Positions 42,961 through 55,149 are shown, counted from the stretch's first letter. The stretch is DNA of 64,000 bases from Todiramphus chloris collaris (GCA_025345505.1 JANVCC010000071.1:1153832-1217831); one strand, 5' to 3'. A program made the numbers and translations. The notes: generated from the letters alone by a model not told the origin.

Positions 42961-45540
42961 AGGACGATTCTTTAGCCTGTGCTTTGTATAGCTGCTCTTG
43001 CTGTCCTTCCACTTCTCTTCCCCTGACAACGTCACTGCGTGGAGGAGAAATCACAGATTCAAGTGCACTGGGATTGCCACGCAAACGGCAGGGAAACAGC
43101 TGCCGAAAAGAGGCTTTCTGAGAATAACAAACCACCTGCACTGAGAGAATTTTCTTCTCTGGTAACCGGCCGGGTGCCTGCCTGTGACCACCTCTGGCTG
43201 CAGAGCTGCTTCTCAGCCCTGGGCTTTTACAAGGCTGAGGTTTATTTCCAGACTTACTCTGTTGGTTGGGGTTTGTTGTTGGTTTTGGGTTGTGGGTTTT
43301 TTTTTCACCAAAAAGGAGGAAGTGAAAAAAATCTGCATTTGAGCTAATTGAGCTGTTTTAACAGCTTAACAGTTTCTTCAGGATTTACATTTTCTCTGCC
43401 GTAAAGAGCGTCTGGAGTTGATTGGTGCCTTTCAGGCCGCCCGCTCACTTCTTGCGGAGGAGTGAGGTGGGATGTGGGCTCGAAGACAGTGAGTAAGGCT
43501 GGCTCAGGCTGCAGCTCCAGCTCAGTGAGGTGGTCCTGTGTGTGGGACCGAGCTGGAGGAGGGGTCTGCACAGAGGATGGCAGCTCTGGGGCTGTGCTTC
43601 CCTCCTCTGCTCGTCATCCCTGGAGTAAAAACCATAACTCGTCATCCTTTCATGTTATTGCTCCAAGAACCTGCCAAGTAGAAGGGGAGGTGTCGGTCTC
43701 TTTCATCATCTTGGGAGTGCGTTGTTGGTCCCTGCTGTAGAAGAAAGAGGCTCCTCACCTCCAGGGGAAGTGCAGATGCTTGTTCCAGATCTTTCTGCTG
43801 GTCAGGCTGGCAGTGAGGGAGTTGGGGAGCACTGGGGTGCTGCTCCGTGGCCTGGCTGCTCTGCAACCTCCTCCTGCAGCCCAGAGGCAAAGCAGTGATT
43901 TTTTTCAAAGGTGTTGAAACCAGAGAAGGCCCAGTTCCACTTTTGACTTGGAAGAGGGATATATCGTTTTTTGGAGGGAGGTAGAGATACCAAAATAAAC
44001 CGTCTGAAGATTTAGGGTGCGAACAGAGAGTGAATTTGGTATTAGATACTAAATTCCTGCGAAGGTGACAGTTGCAGCAGGTAGCTGAGGAAATCCCTCG
44101 TTACCCTGCAGAGCTGGAAAAGCAGGATATGGTGTTTTATGATGTTTCTTAACCTTGATCACGGCAAGTTTCAAACACCCTCTTTACCCTCGCTGTTGAG
44201 TCTGGCCTGTGGGTACAGATTCTTGTACGGCGAAGCTATTTCACTAGATTTAATCTCTAAGGAGCGTGCCAGAAAAACAGCCTTGGGGAGATGGCAATCT
44301 GCTGGCTTCCGTGTCTGTAAAACGGGAATAGCGATGCGGAACTCCTTTCTGTGGAGTGTCTGAGGGTCCACCGCTGAAAAGCACCGAAGTGCCCCGGCTG
44401 GAGTCGTCTGGCCAAAAGAGCCAAGGCAGGAGCAGTGGCACCTGCTCACCCGTGGCAGGTTGGCAGCGGTGCCAGGAATAGAGCTGCTATCTCTGACTCC
44501 TGCTCGAGCGTCCCTCTCTGCTGCCCGTGGGCACGGGCCAAAAACGAGCAGCAGCGCCGGTGTTGCCCCGGCTGCGGGTAAAGGAGAAAACCGAGGTTGC
44601 ACCATCCCGTCCTCGGTGCCTCTTCGAGGGATGCCCCTTGGTGCCGGGTGTAGGAGTGACAGTCTGTCTGCCACCGGCCCGCCAAGAGCTGGACCGGAGC
44701 CACGTGCTCCTTTTCCGCTGGCTCCTGCGCAGCCCTGGCGCGGCAGGAGCTTTGTAGATGCTGCTCACCTGGGCTGAATTTTCAAGCAGTCACCTGGAGA
44801 TGAAAGGCTCTCGATCCCATTACCGCTCCCCCCAAGCCATCCGCTGCCCTCTGTTTGAAGCGATTTTGGAACCCCAGGTATATTTTATTCCCACGCAAGG
44901 CTTTGCTGTCGGACTCGGCAGAGGTTGCAGCGTGTCCTGTGGCACCAGGGAAGTGTAATCTTGTTACATTTGAATTTATTTCATGCTGCGTTTGCACGCG
45001 TGAAGAATGAGCTGGTAAAATTAAGGACTGGGGAAGGTGTGAGACACTGTGTTTGTTCAGATGCTGGCGGTGGGAAAACATCTGTTAGGAGCTCTCTTTG
45101 AAGGAGTCGCTGCCCTTTCAGAATTATTTTGGAGGAGTGATGACTGTTGGGGTGGGTGAAACCTGGATCAGGAGGCACCTGGGAGCTGCGAACGTGCAGG
45201 GGCTGAGGCTGGGATGGAGACCTACCAGGCTGAGCCCTACACCACCTTCGTTTTTCCTGCGCATCCCATGTTTCTGAAGTGACTGCCGCCTGAATTTTGC
45301 ATGAGCTTATGTGTGCTTGGGTGAGTTTGGGATTTTAAAGAAGCTGTTCTGCCCTTTCTGTTTATGGAGACCTCTTTCATGGCTTTGTAAGGGTGGGTTT
45401 CAAGGTTCTGTGTACTGGTTAGTGCTCTCAGTAAACCGCCTTGCAGAAGTTCCTTGTTAAAACCTGCCCAGAGGTCGATGTTATTTGTGCGAGGAAGCCA
45501 CGCTGTGCTTGGCTTCAGCATCGGCTCCCGAGTCGCTCGG
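42961..45540. other. Non-coding stretch, no exon seen
   Basis: Mixed composition. Nothing recognised. A minus-strand frame of 167 codons at 44171-44674 has no domain. Confidence 0.5.
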
Positions 45541-45544
45541 CCAT

Positions 45545-45633
45545 GGGTTAGGGGTGGCCTGGCAGGGCCATGTTGACGCTTGGACTTGATGATCTCGAAG
45601 TTTCTGCCAAGCAGGAGGACTCTCTGATCCTGT
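45545..45633 (+). mobile_element. CR1 LINE 3' tail, + strand
   Basis: About 90 bp: GGGTTAGGGGTGGCCTGGCA, GCTTGGACTTGATGATCTCG, a diverged GTTTCTGCC part and a terminal CTCTGATCCTGTG. It is more diverged than the copy at 39 kb and of a slightly different type (TTGGACTTGATGATCT rather than TTGGATTACATGATCT). Confidence 0.85.
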
Positions 45634-45639
45634 GAGCTA

Positions 45640-45960
45640 CCTGCTAATTTTGCCTGGCTGTCTCTTTACGCCGAGGCAGGAAGCAGCGCCTTGCAGCGCG
45701 GGGAATCGAGGGCAGCCTCCTGTTTACGGTAATCCTTGAACAGTTCGTTTGGGTGTAATGCCTCTTCTTACACTCGGTTCTCTACTCTGAGCAGGTTTTC
45801 TGCTAATGGCCCCCGTGCCGTTCAGATGCGATCATTACTCTAATAGCAGCGAGTATTGTTGTGGAATCGGCATGTGGAATTTATGTAGGCTCGTTGTAAT
45901 GACACAAGAAATACCATAAATAAAACGATGCGGTAACAGCAGCACTAAACCCGGGTGTGA
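45640..45960. promoter_or_regulatory. Candidate enhancer block
   Basis: About 320 bp with CTGCTAATTTTGCC, TTTACGGTAATCC, GATGCGATCATTACTCTAAT, GGAATTTATGTAGGC, CGTTGTAATGACAC and CATAAATAAAACGATGCGG. It keeps many CpGs in an AT-rich context and is non-repetitive. Among the candidates in this window it looks most like a conserved non-coding element. Confidence 0.45.
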
Positions 45961-46035
45961 TGAGGAAAATGACAGCTCAGGTTTCCCCCCAAGCCTCTGC
46001 GTCTTGAGCCTGGAGAGGATTTGCGGCGGAGGAGC

Positions 46036-46115
46036 GCTGGGCAGGGCCGGGGGATGCTGGGCAGGGCCGGGGGATGCTGGGCAGGGCCGGGGGATGCTGG
46101 GCAGGGCCGGGGGAT
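46036..46115 (+). repeat. Tandem repeat, 4 x 20 bp
   Basis: Four perfect copies of GCTGGGCAGGGCCGGGGGAT (46036-46055, 46056-46075, 46076-46095, 46096-46115). The perfect identity implies recent amplification. Confidence 0.95.
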
Positions 46116-46119
46116 GCTC

Positions 46120-46629
46120 GGGGCGAGGGCGGAAGGAGCAGATGCTGGGGCAGCATCCCTGCAAAGCCGGGACCCCAGGAACCGGAGCCGTTGCGAAGCC
46201 TGACCGGGGAGGTTGTTAGGATTCACCGGCTGTGGGAACGGGGACTTGCTCCCAGGACCCCAGGGTTTGCTCTCGGGCCGGCTCCGTTAGCGCAGTGTTT
46301 GCAGGTGGGTTCCCAGGCTGTCCCCGCGGGCCGGGCTGTGCCAGCCCGCACGGTGCTGCTCCCGCTGCTCTGCCCAAACGTGGGGAAAGCTTGAAATGGC
46401 ATTTGTGAAATGAGGGGGGGCTGAGACCGGACAACGGCCCGGCGGGGCTTCACGGAGGAGGCCGGTTGAAATAACGAGCCCCAATACCGGAAGCAATCGT
46501 ACCACCCCCACCCCCCGGAACAGAAGAGAAAGGGAAGAAGGGGTGAAAAATCAGTGCCTTTGGAAAGCTGCTGAGGCTGTGGAGTGGTGTTTACCCCCCC
46601 TGCCCCCCGCCCTCCGCTTTTCTTTCTGC
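46120..46629. other. GC-rich non-coding stretch
   Basis: No recognised exon. A homopyrimidine-rich part lies near 46504-46518. Confidence 0.5.
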
Positions 46630-46800
46630 AAGCAAATCCCTGGAGATGGGTGTGTTGTCTTAAAGGCTGGTCTTGCGGTCGGGTTTAGCAAATACAGATA
46701 ATCCAGATGGCTAATCTGGAGCGTGGTTTGGCTAGCAAAATCCTCCTGGCAGGCGATGAGGAGGATGCTGGGAAGAGGTTTGCAACAGTCGTATTTAAAC
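46630..46800. promoter_or_regulatory. Candidate regulatory block
   Basis: Contains GGGTTTAGCAAATACAGATA, ATCCAGATGGCTAATCTGG and GTCGTATTTAAAC with retained CpGs. Confidence 0.28.
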
Positions 46801-49739
46801 AAAGTCGTTGCTAATGCTGCTTCAGCTGTCGTGTGGACAGAGCACAGATGTCTTGCTTGGGTTTTGATATGTTTTGGTTTGGTTTGTTTTTTTATTTAAA
46901 TAAAATCCCTTTTATTTTCCAGCAGTGACCCCTGGTTTAAATCCCTGATTCAAGAGGGGGAATTGAGCCCTCAAGAGGCTCATACGTGGTTTGAGTTTTG
47001 TCCCCGTGTCCCCAGAGGGGGATGTGGCCCCTCTCTGTGTGCCCAGAGAAGGATGTGGCCCCTCCAGCGTGCTGGTGCCCAGCAGCAGGGGGATACTGGG
47101 CTGTGCAGGCGAGCTGTTGCACTCTGAACTCGCTTTTTGCCCAGGGGCCCCATCGGGACCGGGGTGATGGGGCGACTGCTTTTTGATGCTCGACTGCTTT
47201 TTGATGCTCGGCGCTGCCTTTGTCAGTGGACATCTGGTGCCAGGATTGCTGCTGTCGGGGCTGGGGGTGGGCTGCAAGGCCAGGGAATTTGATGGATTAG
47301 TGCCGTCGGAGGGCTGGGGGAGGGGACGGGTAGGGTTTCAGCTCTTGCTGCAGGTAGAGAGAGAATTTGGGGATTAGGGGCACTTTTCTGCAAGCTGCAA
47401 AGGGGGGAGGATTCGGAGAGGGGGAAGGGTTGGGAGGAAAACAGTCTTTCCAGTTTTCCCAAAGAGATGACATTTGTTTGCTCTGGAGGGCAGCACAAGG
47501 GAAATGTGTGTGCATCCGGAGCAGGGGATGAAAAAAATCCACTCAAATCTGGTGCCGGTCTGTCCCCCCAGCTTCAGAACCCTTGGGAATCCCGGTTGCT
47601 TGTGCCTGGCCTCAGGGTCACTCGGTTCATTCCCTGCTGCTTCCTATGGATTCAATAACCTCCTGCTTTCCCCAGAGATCAGCTTAAATTAAAACTTTAT
47701 CCTTTACTTAAGGAAGCAAGCGGCAGCCTCTCCCCACGCTGCTGGAGGGGCTGGGTGGTTTGCATGTCCCTGTCCATCCGTCTCTCCGTGGTCACCAGAT
47801 GGGCTGCCCAGGGAATCCGCAACCCTTGAGCCCCTGGAGCAGGAGGAGGGGGATGTGCGACATCTTCTGCCCCTGATCTCCTCGAGTGAGGGACTAGGAA
47901 AGAAAATCCTGATTTTTAAAAGCTTCCCCTGAGGGTAGCTGTTTCAATACGCTCTGACCTGGTGAGGGGAGAATGGCTGTTTTCCCTGGGGTAGGAGCAG
48001 CTTCCTGGGGGTACGGCCGGGAGGCATCGCACGGTCCTTCCCTGGAGTGCGCTGTGCCAGGCAGTGTCCAGCCCTGGGTGGAGATGCCCTGTCCCCTGCC
48101 TGCCTGCAAGAGCAGGAGGCTTTGCGTGGTGCCGAGGGCCACCCGGAACTGGCCAAACTGGGGACCTTGAGGAACAGCCGTGGTGAAATCCAACCTGTGT
48201 TTGAGGATCAAATCCACCTGCAAAAACTACCCCGAAGATTTCACGTCTGCTGGCTTCGCCTCCTGGAAATGCAGCTGTGGGGAGGCCAGCTTGTAGAGGG
48301 GCACGTTCAGGCCTTTGGTTCATGTTTTGGGGCTACACGTGCACACCCGTGTGTCAGAAACCTCTTTTTTTTTTTCCAGGACTCGCTTTGTTTTTTGCTG
48401 GGAGGGACGTGCAGCCCCCCAGCCCCTTCTGCCGGCCAGGCGTTGAGCGATGCGCAGCAGAGATGCAGCCCCAGGCAGGCAAGGAGCCCTGTGCTTCTGC
48501 TGCAAGAGAAGGCTCCTGGGTGCCTCTTTTCCCCTGCCTCTCCAGCAGAAGTGCAGAAAATCGGAGGTGGGGAGGAGCAGGAAATTCATGTGTCAGGAAG
48601 GAAAGTTGGGGGCTGAGGTGAGGGAGGCACTGCAGAACATGAGAGACACCAGAGGGGTGCTGGAGGGTTTGGACCAGGGGGATCTTCTGTCTTTTGTGTG
48701 TTGCTGTAGCTGTGATGTCAAGGCTGTGGAACTGTTGTTTGAGTTTTGATTTCTTCTCTGTGTTGAACAAAGTGGTGGCCAAGGGCCGTGGCGATGGAGC
48801 TGATCTTGTGTCTGCAGGGTTTCTGAGGTTGGAAAGCCTTGAAACACTGGTCTGAAAAAAAGAAAAAGGGATAAAGTTACAACTACCATCCTGAAAATGC
48901 ATTGATTTGAACTTTAGGAGCAAAAAGCAGACATATTTTGGGGAGCAGGAGAGGAGGGAAGAACTCCCTGTAAAAACACGTGCAGGGAAGTGAGCAGTTG
49001 TGGTCTTCTGTGAAACAGGAGCTGCTCGAATTCAAAGAATGGTTCCACTAACCAAGCCCTGGGCTCTGTGCTGGGCCAAAAGGCTGCAGCCCCAGGCTTA
49101 CAGAATTTCAGGCTGCTCCAGGCTTCCCAGGTGGGTTAACTCCTGCTGGAGGTGGTCCCTGGCAGCTGGGAAGGCTCCAGTCTCCCCAGTATGCTCCACA
49201 TATTGCAGCATCCTACCCGTCCTGTTCTCCTTGAAGTGCCTTCCTGCCATCCACGCCTCGTACTTAGCGCATCCAGTGGGCATGGGGGGTGAAAGCGTGG
49301 TTATTTCTCACCGTTTCTCCCACGCTAATGGGTTTGGTGTCTTGGATGGTGCCGGACACCATAGCCAAGGTCTGCTCTGCTGTCCCTGCCCCACCGGCCT
49401 CATCCAGCCCTGCTTCAGGTCCTCTGCCAAGCGGCGGTGGCTCGGAGCTGGGAGAGAGCTTCACCCAGATGGGTAATTCTTCTGACGCGGCCGCTCCTGG
49501 GCGCTGGCAGCGATGCTGTGCCGGGCCAGATGAATCACCGCAGCCCCCGGCCTGACGTGCTTGATGGTTGCAGCGCTGCCTTCCTGGAGGGGAAGGAACT
49601 GTACTCCATTACCAGGAGTCCATTTCTCTTAGCCAAGGTGGAACGTCACAGGGAGCGCCGAGCGCGCCCGGTCCCTCGCAGCCAGCCTCGCTCGCGGGCC
49701 GGGAAACGCTCGCTTGACAGCGCGCTCCAGAGCCACGTC
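46801..49739. other. Non-coding stretch with small duplications
   Basis: No exon recognised. Two small tandem duplications: a 30/31-bp pair at 47006-47066 sharing GATGTGGCCCCTC, and a perfect 18-bp pair CGACTGCTTTTTGATGCT at 47173-47190 and 47191-47208. Confidence 0.55.
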
Positions 49740-50300
49740 CTGAAATAAATGATGAGCCCGCGCTCTGCTTTACGCACTGCCCTGAGAAGTGGGGATGTGT
49801 AAATCGTGCCATCCAAATGATTTAGCCCCAGGTATAGTTGTGATTCAAAATGAATTTCTATCCCTGCGTCTCCCTCGAGCCGGCGCCGGAATAACTGCCT
49901 GCTGTAAACCAGCGGGAAATCGCCGTGTGCCAGGGAGGCTGTGTGTGTGGGGCTGGGCTGGGCTGGAGGATGGGGCACCGTGCCCTTCTCTGGCCCCGCA
50001 CCCCTGGTCTTGGCGTGCCAGCGGAGGGGTGCAGGGTGCAGGTTTGATACCGATCCCTCTCCATCTCTGGGCAACTCGGCCGAATCCCTGTCTGTCCCTA
50101 AGCACGGAGGTTTCCATGAGGCTTAACAGGGAAGATGAGTGACATGTTAAAAGTGGCTTTAGGTTTTATGCAAAGCCAATGATGCTTAAGCCAGCTGGGG
50201 GATTTAAAGGTTTTCTGCAAGTTTCATTGGACAAAAAATTCCTTTGGAAAGTGTCTCGTGTCCAGAGTGAAATTGTGCTGGAGATCAAGGTGATGGGAGT
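49740..50300. promoter_or_regulatory. Two candidate regulatory blocks
   Basis: Part one, 49740-49860, has GAAATAAATGATGAGCCCGC, CCAAATGATTTAGCC and CAAAATGAATTTC. Part two, 50125-50300, has GTTTTATGCAAAGCCAATGA (an octamer-like ATGCAAAG) and GGGGATTTAAAGG. A GC-rich gap separates them. Confidence 0.27.
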
Positions 50301-51512
50301 TGTAGGTGGCTCGTGGTGCTTCACGACTTACTGTGCCCTTGGGGAGGTAATTGTCTTCCCTCCTGCTTTGGGGGAAAAACAGTGAAATCACGAGAGAGAC
50401 CCGTTTTTGTTGGTGGTGATGAATGAACATTAATATTAAAACATTCGGGGTTTTATTTTTTTTTTTATTTTAAAGATTAGTTTAGCTTCTTGGCTGGTGC
50501 CGTGGTTTAGAGCTCCTGGAACAGCTTTGGAAATGCAAGCCTAGGCAAAGACACAGAAAAGATGAACCGTAGACTCCACTCTGCCATCTTCCTCAGGATC
50601 TGCAGAGCTGCTCCAGCGTTTCACTGCTCTCCTGGCGCTGCCTGTGTCCAGGAGTTGATTGTCTCTCAAAATACAAAGGTCAGGGGTGCTGGAGGAAGGG
50701 TGAACCCCAAAGAACTGATCTGTTTGAGGCTTCAGCTGCCCTCCTAGAGCAGACATGATGCAGGTGCTTTCTTCTCAGGGAGTTCTTCAGCCTACCTGTT
50801 CTAGTTCCACTGGTTTGGACTCTGGAAATGCACACACACCCGTAATTTCTAGAGAAAAGCACTCTTCTGCTCTCCGTTGCCTCTTACAGAACACTGGTTT
50901 GTGGACAGCCAAATAAAATTCTTGGTTCCAAGTGTTCCAGCAATGTGTTAAAGTTTATAGAGCATTTAACAAACTTTTTTTAGTGTGCAGTAGTTTATAC
51001 TGGCAGCAGGCAGCCGAGTGTCACGTGGAAGCTGTAGCCTTTTCTCACTCCGTGGCACAAAGGGTGCTGCTTTTTCATTTTATCTTGGGTGGCTTCTCAG
51101 CTTTTCCTTTCCTTTTTTTAACCCCCCCCCAGAAATCTCTAAAAGACAGATTATGAACGCTGATAGAAGGCCCACGATTCAAGCAGGACAGTTGGATTTA
51201 TTTTTATCTTTAAAGGGAAGAAAAAAAAACCCCAACCCTACAAAGGCAAATAATGGCAGTGACTTCAGCGGAGTCCTCCCCGTGCGGTTCCCTGCTGGGC
51301 TGGGAGAGCAGAGCAGCCGGGTGAAATCTGCTCCTCCAAGGCAAGGAGAGTTCTGCCATCGACTCTTACAAACCTGTAATGATTTTTCTTCAGCACAGGA
51401 GCTGGGCCGGGTCTTGGACAGGGCTGGTGTGGCAGATACAGGCAAGCTGGAGCCCTCTGGCACCAGCATCAGTGAGGCTGCAAATTTGGTGCCTTTTGCC
51501 CAGATTTGGGGT
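50301..51512. other. Non-coding stretch
   Basis: No exon recognised. T-rich sequence near 50450-50475 and a C-run near 51122-51130. Confidence 0.5.
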
Positions 51513-51810
51513 TATAGAATCACACAGAGTCATTTAGGTTGGAGAAGACCCTTGGGATCACCGTGTCCAACCATTAACCCTACTCTACAAGTTCACCCTT
51601 AGACCACGTCCCCCAACACCACATCCAAGCGATGCTGAAACACATCCAGGGATGGGGACTCCCCCACCTCCCTGGGCAGCCCATTCCAATCTCTCACCCC
51701 CCTCCCTGGGCAGCCCATTCCAATCTCTCCCCCACCTCCCTGGGCAGCCCATTCCAATCTCTCCCCCACCTCCCTGGGCAGCCCATTCCAATCTCTCACC
51801 CTCCAAAACC
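51513..51810 (-). mobile_element. CR1 LINE 3' fragment, minus strand
   Basis: On the + strand it starts TATAGAATCACACAGAGTCA and TTTAGGTTGGAGAAGACCC, the complement of an intact CR1 3' end, followed by GGGATCACCGTGTCCAACCA, a CCACATCCAAG part and CATCCAGGGATGGGGACTCC. A fourfold internal 34-bp expansion follows (listed separately). The 5' end is truncated. Confidence 0.92.
51661..51796. repeat. 4 x 34-bp expansion inside the CR1 copy
   Basis: Four 34-bp units at 51661-51694, 51695-51728, 51729-51762 and 51763-51796. Each contains CTCCCTGGGCAGCCCATTCC followed by AATCTCT. Ordinary CR1 has this segment once, so this copy was internally amplified after insertion. Units 1, 3 and 4 are identical; unit 2 has small changes at its start. 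Confidence 0.95.
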
Positions 51811-51879
51811 TCCAAAAGCAGCTGCTTCCATTGGGAATGTCCTAGATCTTGGAGCTGTCATTTTGGCTAAATCTGAACT

Positions 51880-52015
51880 AAAGAGATAAAAGAACTCGAT
51901 AGCAGTGTCTGGATAATGCATCATAAACTGTCTTATTTGCTTTATTGCCAATTTAATTATGGCCATGCGTATACACAGGGTTCTGTCCCCACGCGAGATC
52001 TGTCCAGAGTGGAGT
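51880..52015. promoter_or_regulatory. Candidate regulatory block
   Basis: Contains GATAATGCATCATAAAC, TTTATTGCCAATTTAATTAT and GGCCATGCGTATACAC. AT-rich and non-repetitive, just beyond the CR1 copy. Confidence 0.33.
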
Positions 52016-53204
52016 TTACACCACGTCATAAACAACGAAACCCGAGCGGTACCGAGGGCTCCCTGTAGCATCCTTCGTCACAGCCCCGCTGCAAGGGGAG
52101 GTCTCCTTTTCCCTGTGGATTACACCCAGCTGGGATTCGTGAACTCCAGCCGTTCCTGAGGGGTTGGGATACAGGGCCCGGGCTGTGGTTTTCCTCACGC
52201 CGCTTGCGTTTCAGCCTTGACGTTGCTTTGGAAATTCCCCGTCGAGGGGAAGACGGCCGAAAACGTCGCCTGGACGTTGGCGTGATGTGTCAGCAGTGGT
52301 GACCGGTGAGCTGGTGGGTGAGGGAGGCAGGCAAGCAGGGTTGAGACCAAAAGGATCTGTGTATTAGGAAAGAAAACCCAAGCCAATACGCGGCAAGAGC
52401 ACAGGAGGAAATTCCACCTCGAGTTCCTTCCGCGCGTTCCTCCCGTGCTTTATGTAATTGCCCCGTGGCTTTGGTGGCTTGGTGGCGTTACAGCTCTGCC
52501 TTACACGATGGATAATCAATGAGAACAGAGCGTGCTCGCCCCTCTGCTGCAGCCTGCGTGGCAAACGGAGACGTGGCAGCGGGAGCCGTCCTTGCACGCT
52601 GCTATTCCTGCCGAGTTTCGGGTGTGATTCCAGGACCCGATACCTGCGTGAACCTGACCTCACCTCCTAGGCTTCAAACTCCTGCCGGCTTCAGCAGGGG
52701 CTGTAAGAACTTGCTCTTTCCCTGGTGCGTGTAGGAACATTTCTGCTGAAATATGCAGTGGGCTTGTTTGTTTAAATAGCACAGAAAATACAACCGCAGC
52801 AAGGAGGCAAAAGGTGCCAACCCCCGAGCTCTTTGCAACGGTTGGGTAGGGGTTGGGTAAGGCTCGTAGGCTGAAATTCTGCCTTTCTAGGCAAGCTCGG
52901 AGTTGGTCGTGCCTGATATTTAATAGGCTGTTCCCCACCCTGTTTGCCACACAGGTTACCTGAGTTTTAGTCTCAGGCTTTAGAGGAGTTCCTTTCCCTC
53001 TTTGCCGGTGCGCTGCTGTGAAGGTGGAAACCCTTTTCCTGAGGGGTCTCTGGAGGAAGAGTTTGAACCCGGGCTCCGCAGCGAGCGGTAGCTTGGGTAT
53101 CCTCCAAGTGGTTAATACTTGGATTTCAGTAGATGGCTTCTGCAGGAGCTGATGCTCTTCGCTGCAGCTTAGGGCACAGTCGCATCCTTCAGTGGCCTTC
53201 AGTC
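52016..53204. other. Non-coding stretch, no exon seen
   Basis: Mixed composition with moderate CpG content. Nothing recognised. Confidence 0.5.
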
Positions 53205-53515
53205 CCTGCGTCCCCCCGCGTTCTCTCCGTTTACCTCACGGCCGGGCTTTTTTAGGGCGCTGCTGAAGCGCAGCGGTCGTTGGGCTTCCGCGGGGCCCTT
53301 GGGTCTCGCTCCTGCGCCCGCCGAACCCGCCAGGTACTGACGGGGAGAGGTGAAGCGGAGGAGGCGGCCGGGCAGGGCTCAGCCCGCTCGCTCGCTCCGA
53401 GCCGCAGCCTCTCCGTCTCCGGCCGCGTTTATTTTGGGGTCTGTCTCCCGCGGGAGCGCGCCGGTCCCCGGAGAATCCCTTCTCTTCCCTCCTCGCCTCG
53501 CCGGGAGTGAGGGGA
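53205..53515. promoter_or_regulatory. CpG-rich patch with donor-like site
   Basis: CpG-dense block with CGCCAG|GTACTG at 53333/53334, a plausible donor on the + strand, and CTCGCTCGCTCCGAGCCGCA (53387-53406). It could be another alternative first exon. No ATG is tied to it. Confidence 0.33.
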
Positions 53516-53519
53516 TGGC

Positions 53520-53990
53520 AGCTGCTGAGCAAATGTTAAGATAATGGTGTTATTACGGAGTAATTAGACTGCAAGTTATTGAATTAAAAGTGATGAGACT
53601 GCCTGCAACGCTGAGCGGGGAGAGCAGCGCCGGGAAGGTGGAGAGCGGAGAGAACCTCATAAATTCCCTCTTGTCGAGAGCCCCTCGCTGCCGGGACCGC
53701 GACTGAGAATGAATGAAAGGGAAGCTCAGAGAGCTAATAAATAAACCATTTCCCTGAGAATAGAGGGTATAATTAGAAAGCGTGGCCCTGTGGTTTTGTG
53801 TCTGCCCTGGGGTGGAATCCGCTCAGCGCTGCGCCGAGGCGATAAAGCAGGGAGATGGTGTAGCGGAGTTTGCTAACTTCGGGGGAAGGAGATGTGCCGC
53901 TCCTCTCTTCTTCTAGAAAAATAAAAATAATGATTATAATAATAAATAATTTAAGCTTTATGTGGCAAAGCTTCAATAACTGGCTACACC
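53520..53990. promoter_or_regulatory. Candidate enhancer region
   Basis: Contains GATAATGGTGTTATTACGGA, GTAATTAGACTGC, GAATTAAAAGTGATG, GAGCTAATAAATAAACC, GGTATAATTAGAAAGCG and, near 53925-53960, AATGATTATAATAATAAATA. TAAT cores are dense and CpGs are kept next to a CpG-rich patch. Confidence 0.4.
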
Positions 53991-53999
53991 CTGGAGCCC

Positions 54000-54999
54000 C
54001 TCTATCGGTAACTCTGGCTGATCTTGCATTTTGCTGTCTGTATTTTCTTGGGGGAAGAGCGGTTTTCAGTGTAGAATGTAGAAGACTTTAACCTCTTTCC
54101 TTTTTTATTTTTTATTTTTTAATTTTTTTTATTCCCCCCAAGAGAGCTAAATAAGACTGTTCCCTTTCTTCCTTTTCCCCTGGCCCAGGCTGAGATTCCC
54201 CTCCCAGCTGAACATCTCTCTTGCCTCTGCTGCTACAGCTTTGGCATCGCTGCTACAGCTTTGGCATCACTGCTTTTCGGGATGGTTTGCTAATTGATCC
54301 CCATTCCTCCCAGCTTTTATTCTGGCCTTGCTCAGCCTGCCCCTGGCCTGGAGGATCCCTCCATCTCAGCTGGCGTTACCGGGCACGGGCTGAACAGCTG
54401 AAACCCTGCCCAAAGGGAGGACAGTCTGTGCTAAACCGGGGTTTGCACCTGAGCTGCAGTCTCCCCCTTATTCCCCAGGGATCCTCGGTGAGCTTGGACA
54501 AGGCACTGCCTCCCCTGCTCCCCTTCTGCACCTTTGGGGTGGGGGTAAGGTCTGGAGCGCCGCGGTAAGCGCAGTCTGGGGTGGATGCCGTACGGGATGC
54601 GTACCACGCTCTTTCTGGAGCTGGGCAGTCTCTAATGGCCACAGGGTTTCCATAGATTCCAAAATAAACGAGTCCCTGCCTCCTTCCTCCCCCGGGGCCC
54701 TGGGCTGGCTGGGGGGGGCTGCACAGGGCCTGGGGGAGCTGCCCCTTCTGCTTGGAGCAGCGGGGGGATCTTCAGCGAGGGGAGGAAATAGCGAACAGAG
54801 GCAGTCCGGGGGAGGGGGTGGGAGGGTGCTGCTGTTCAACCTCGGGGTATCTTGGGTGGCATTGGCTGAGCAGGGGGCTGAGGCACTCCTGCCTGGCTGG
54901 CAAGGGTCCCCCCGCCTGGGTCTTTGTGCAGCTTGGGTAATTATTTCTGAGAAGCACTTCGGTAGGTGCTGAGAGACGCGGAGTGTTTACCTTCCTGTA
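54000..54999. other. Non-coding stretch with a 20-bp duplication
   Basis: T-rich sequence near 54095-54135; a perfect 20-bp pair GCTGCTACAGCTTTGGCATC at 54229-54248 and 54249-54268; GC-rich sequence after that. No exon recognised. Confidence 0.55.
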
Positions 55000-55149
55000 C
55001 CATCTAAGAAGCCCTAATAAAATACACAACAGGAGTATTAACAATGGAACTATTTTGAGGATTATTAAGCTATTATAAAAGAATGGAAGAAAATCTGCCT
55101 GGCATTAAGTTCTATGCCACTGGATATTTAAATTAATGCCTTCCCTATA
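55000..55149. promoter_or_regulatory. Candidate AT-rich regulatory block
   Basis: AT-rich block with CCCTAATAAAATACAC, GAGTATTAACAATGG, GATTATTAAGCTATTATAAA and GATATTTAAATTAATGCC. Non-repetitive. Confidence 0.33.
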
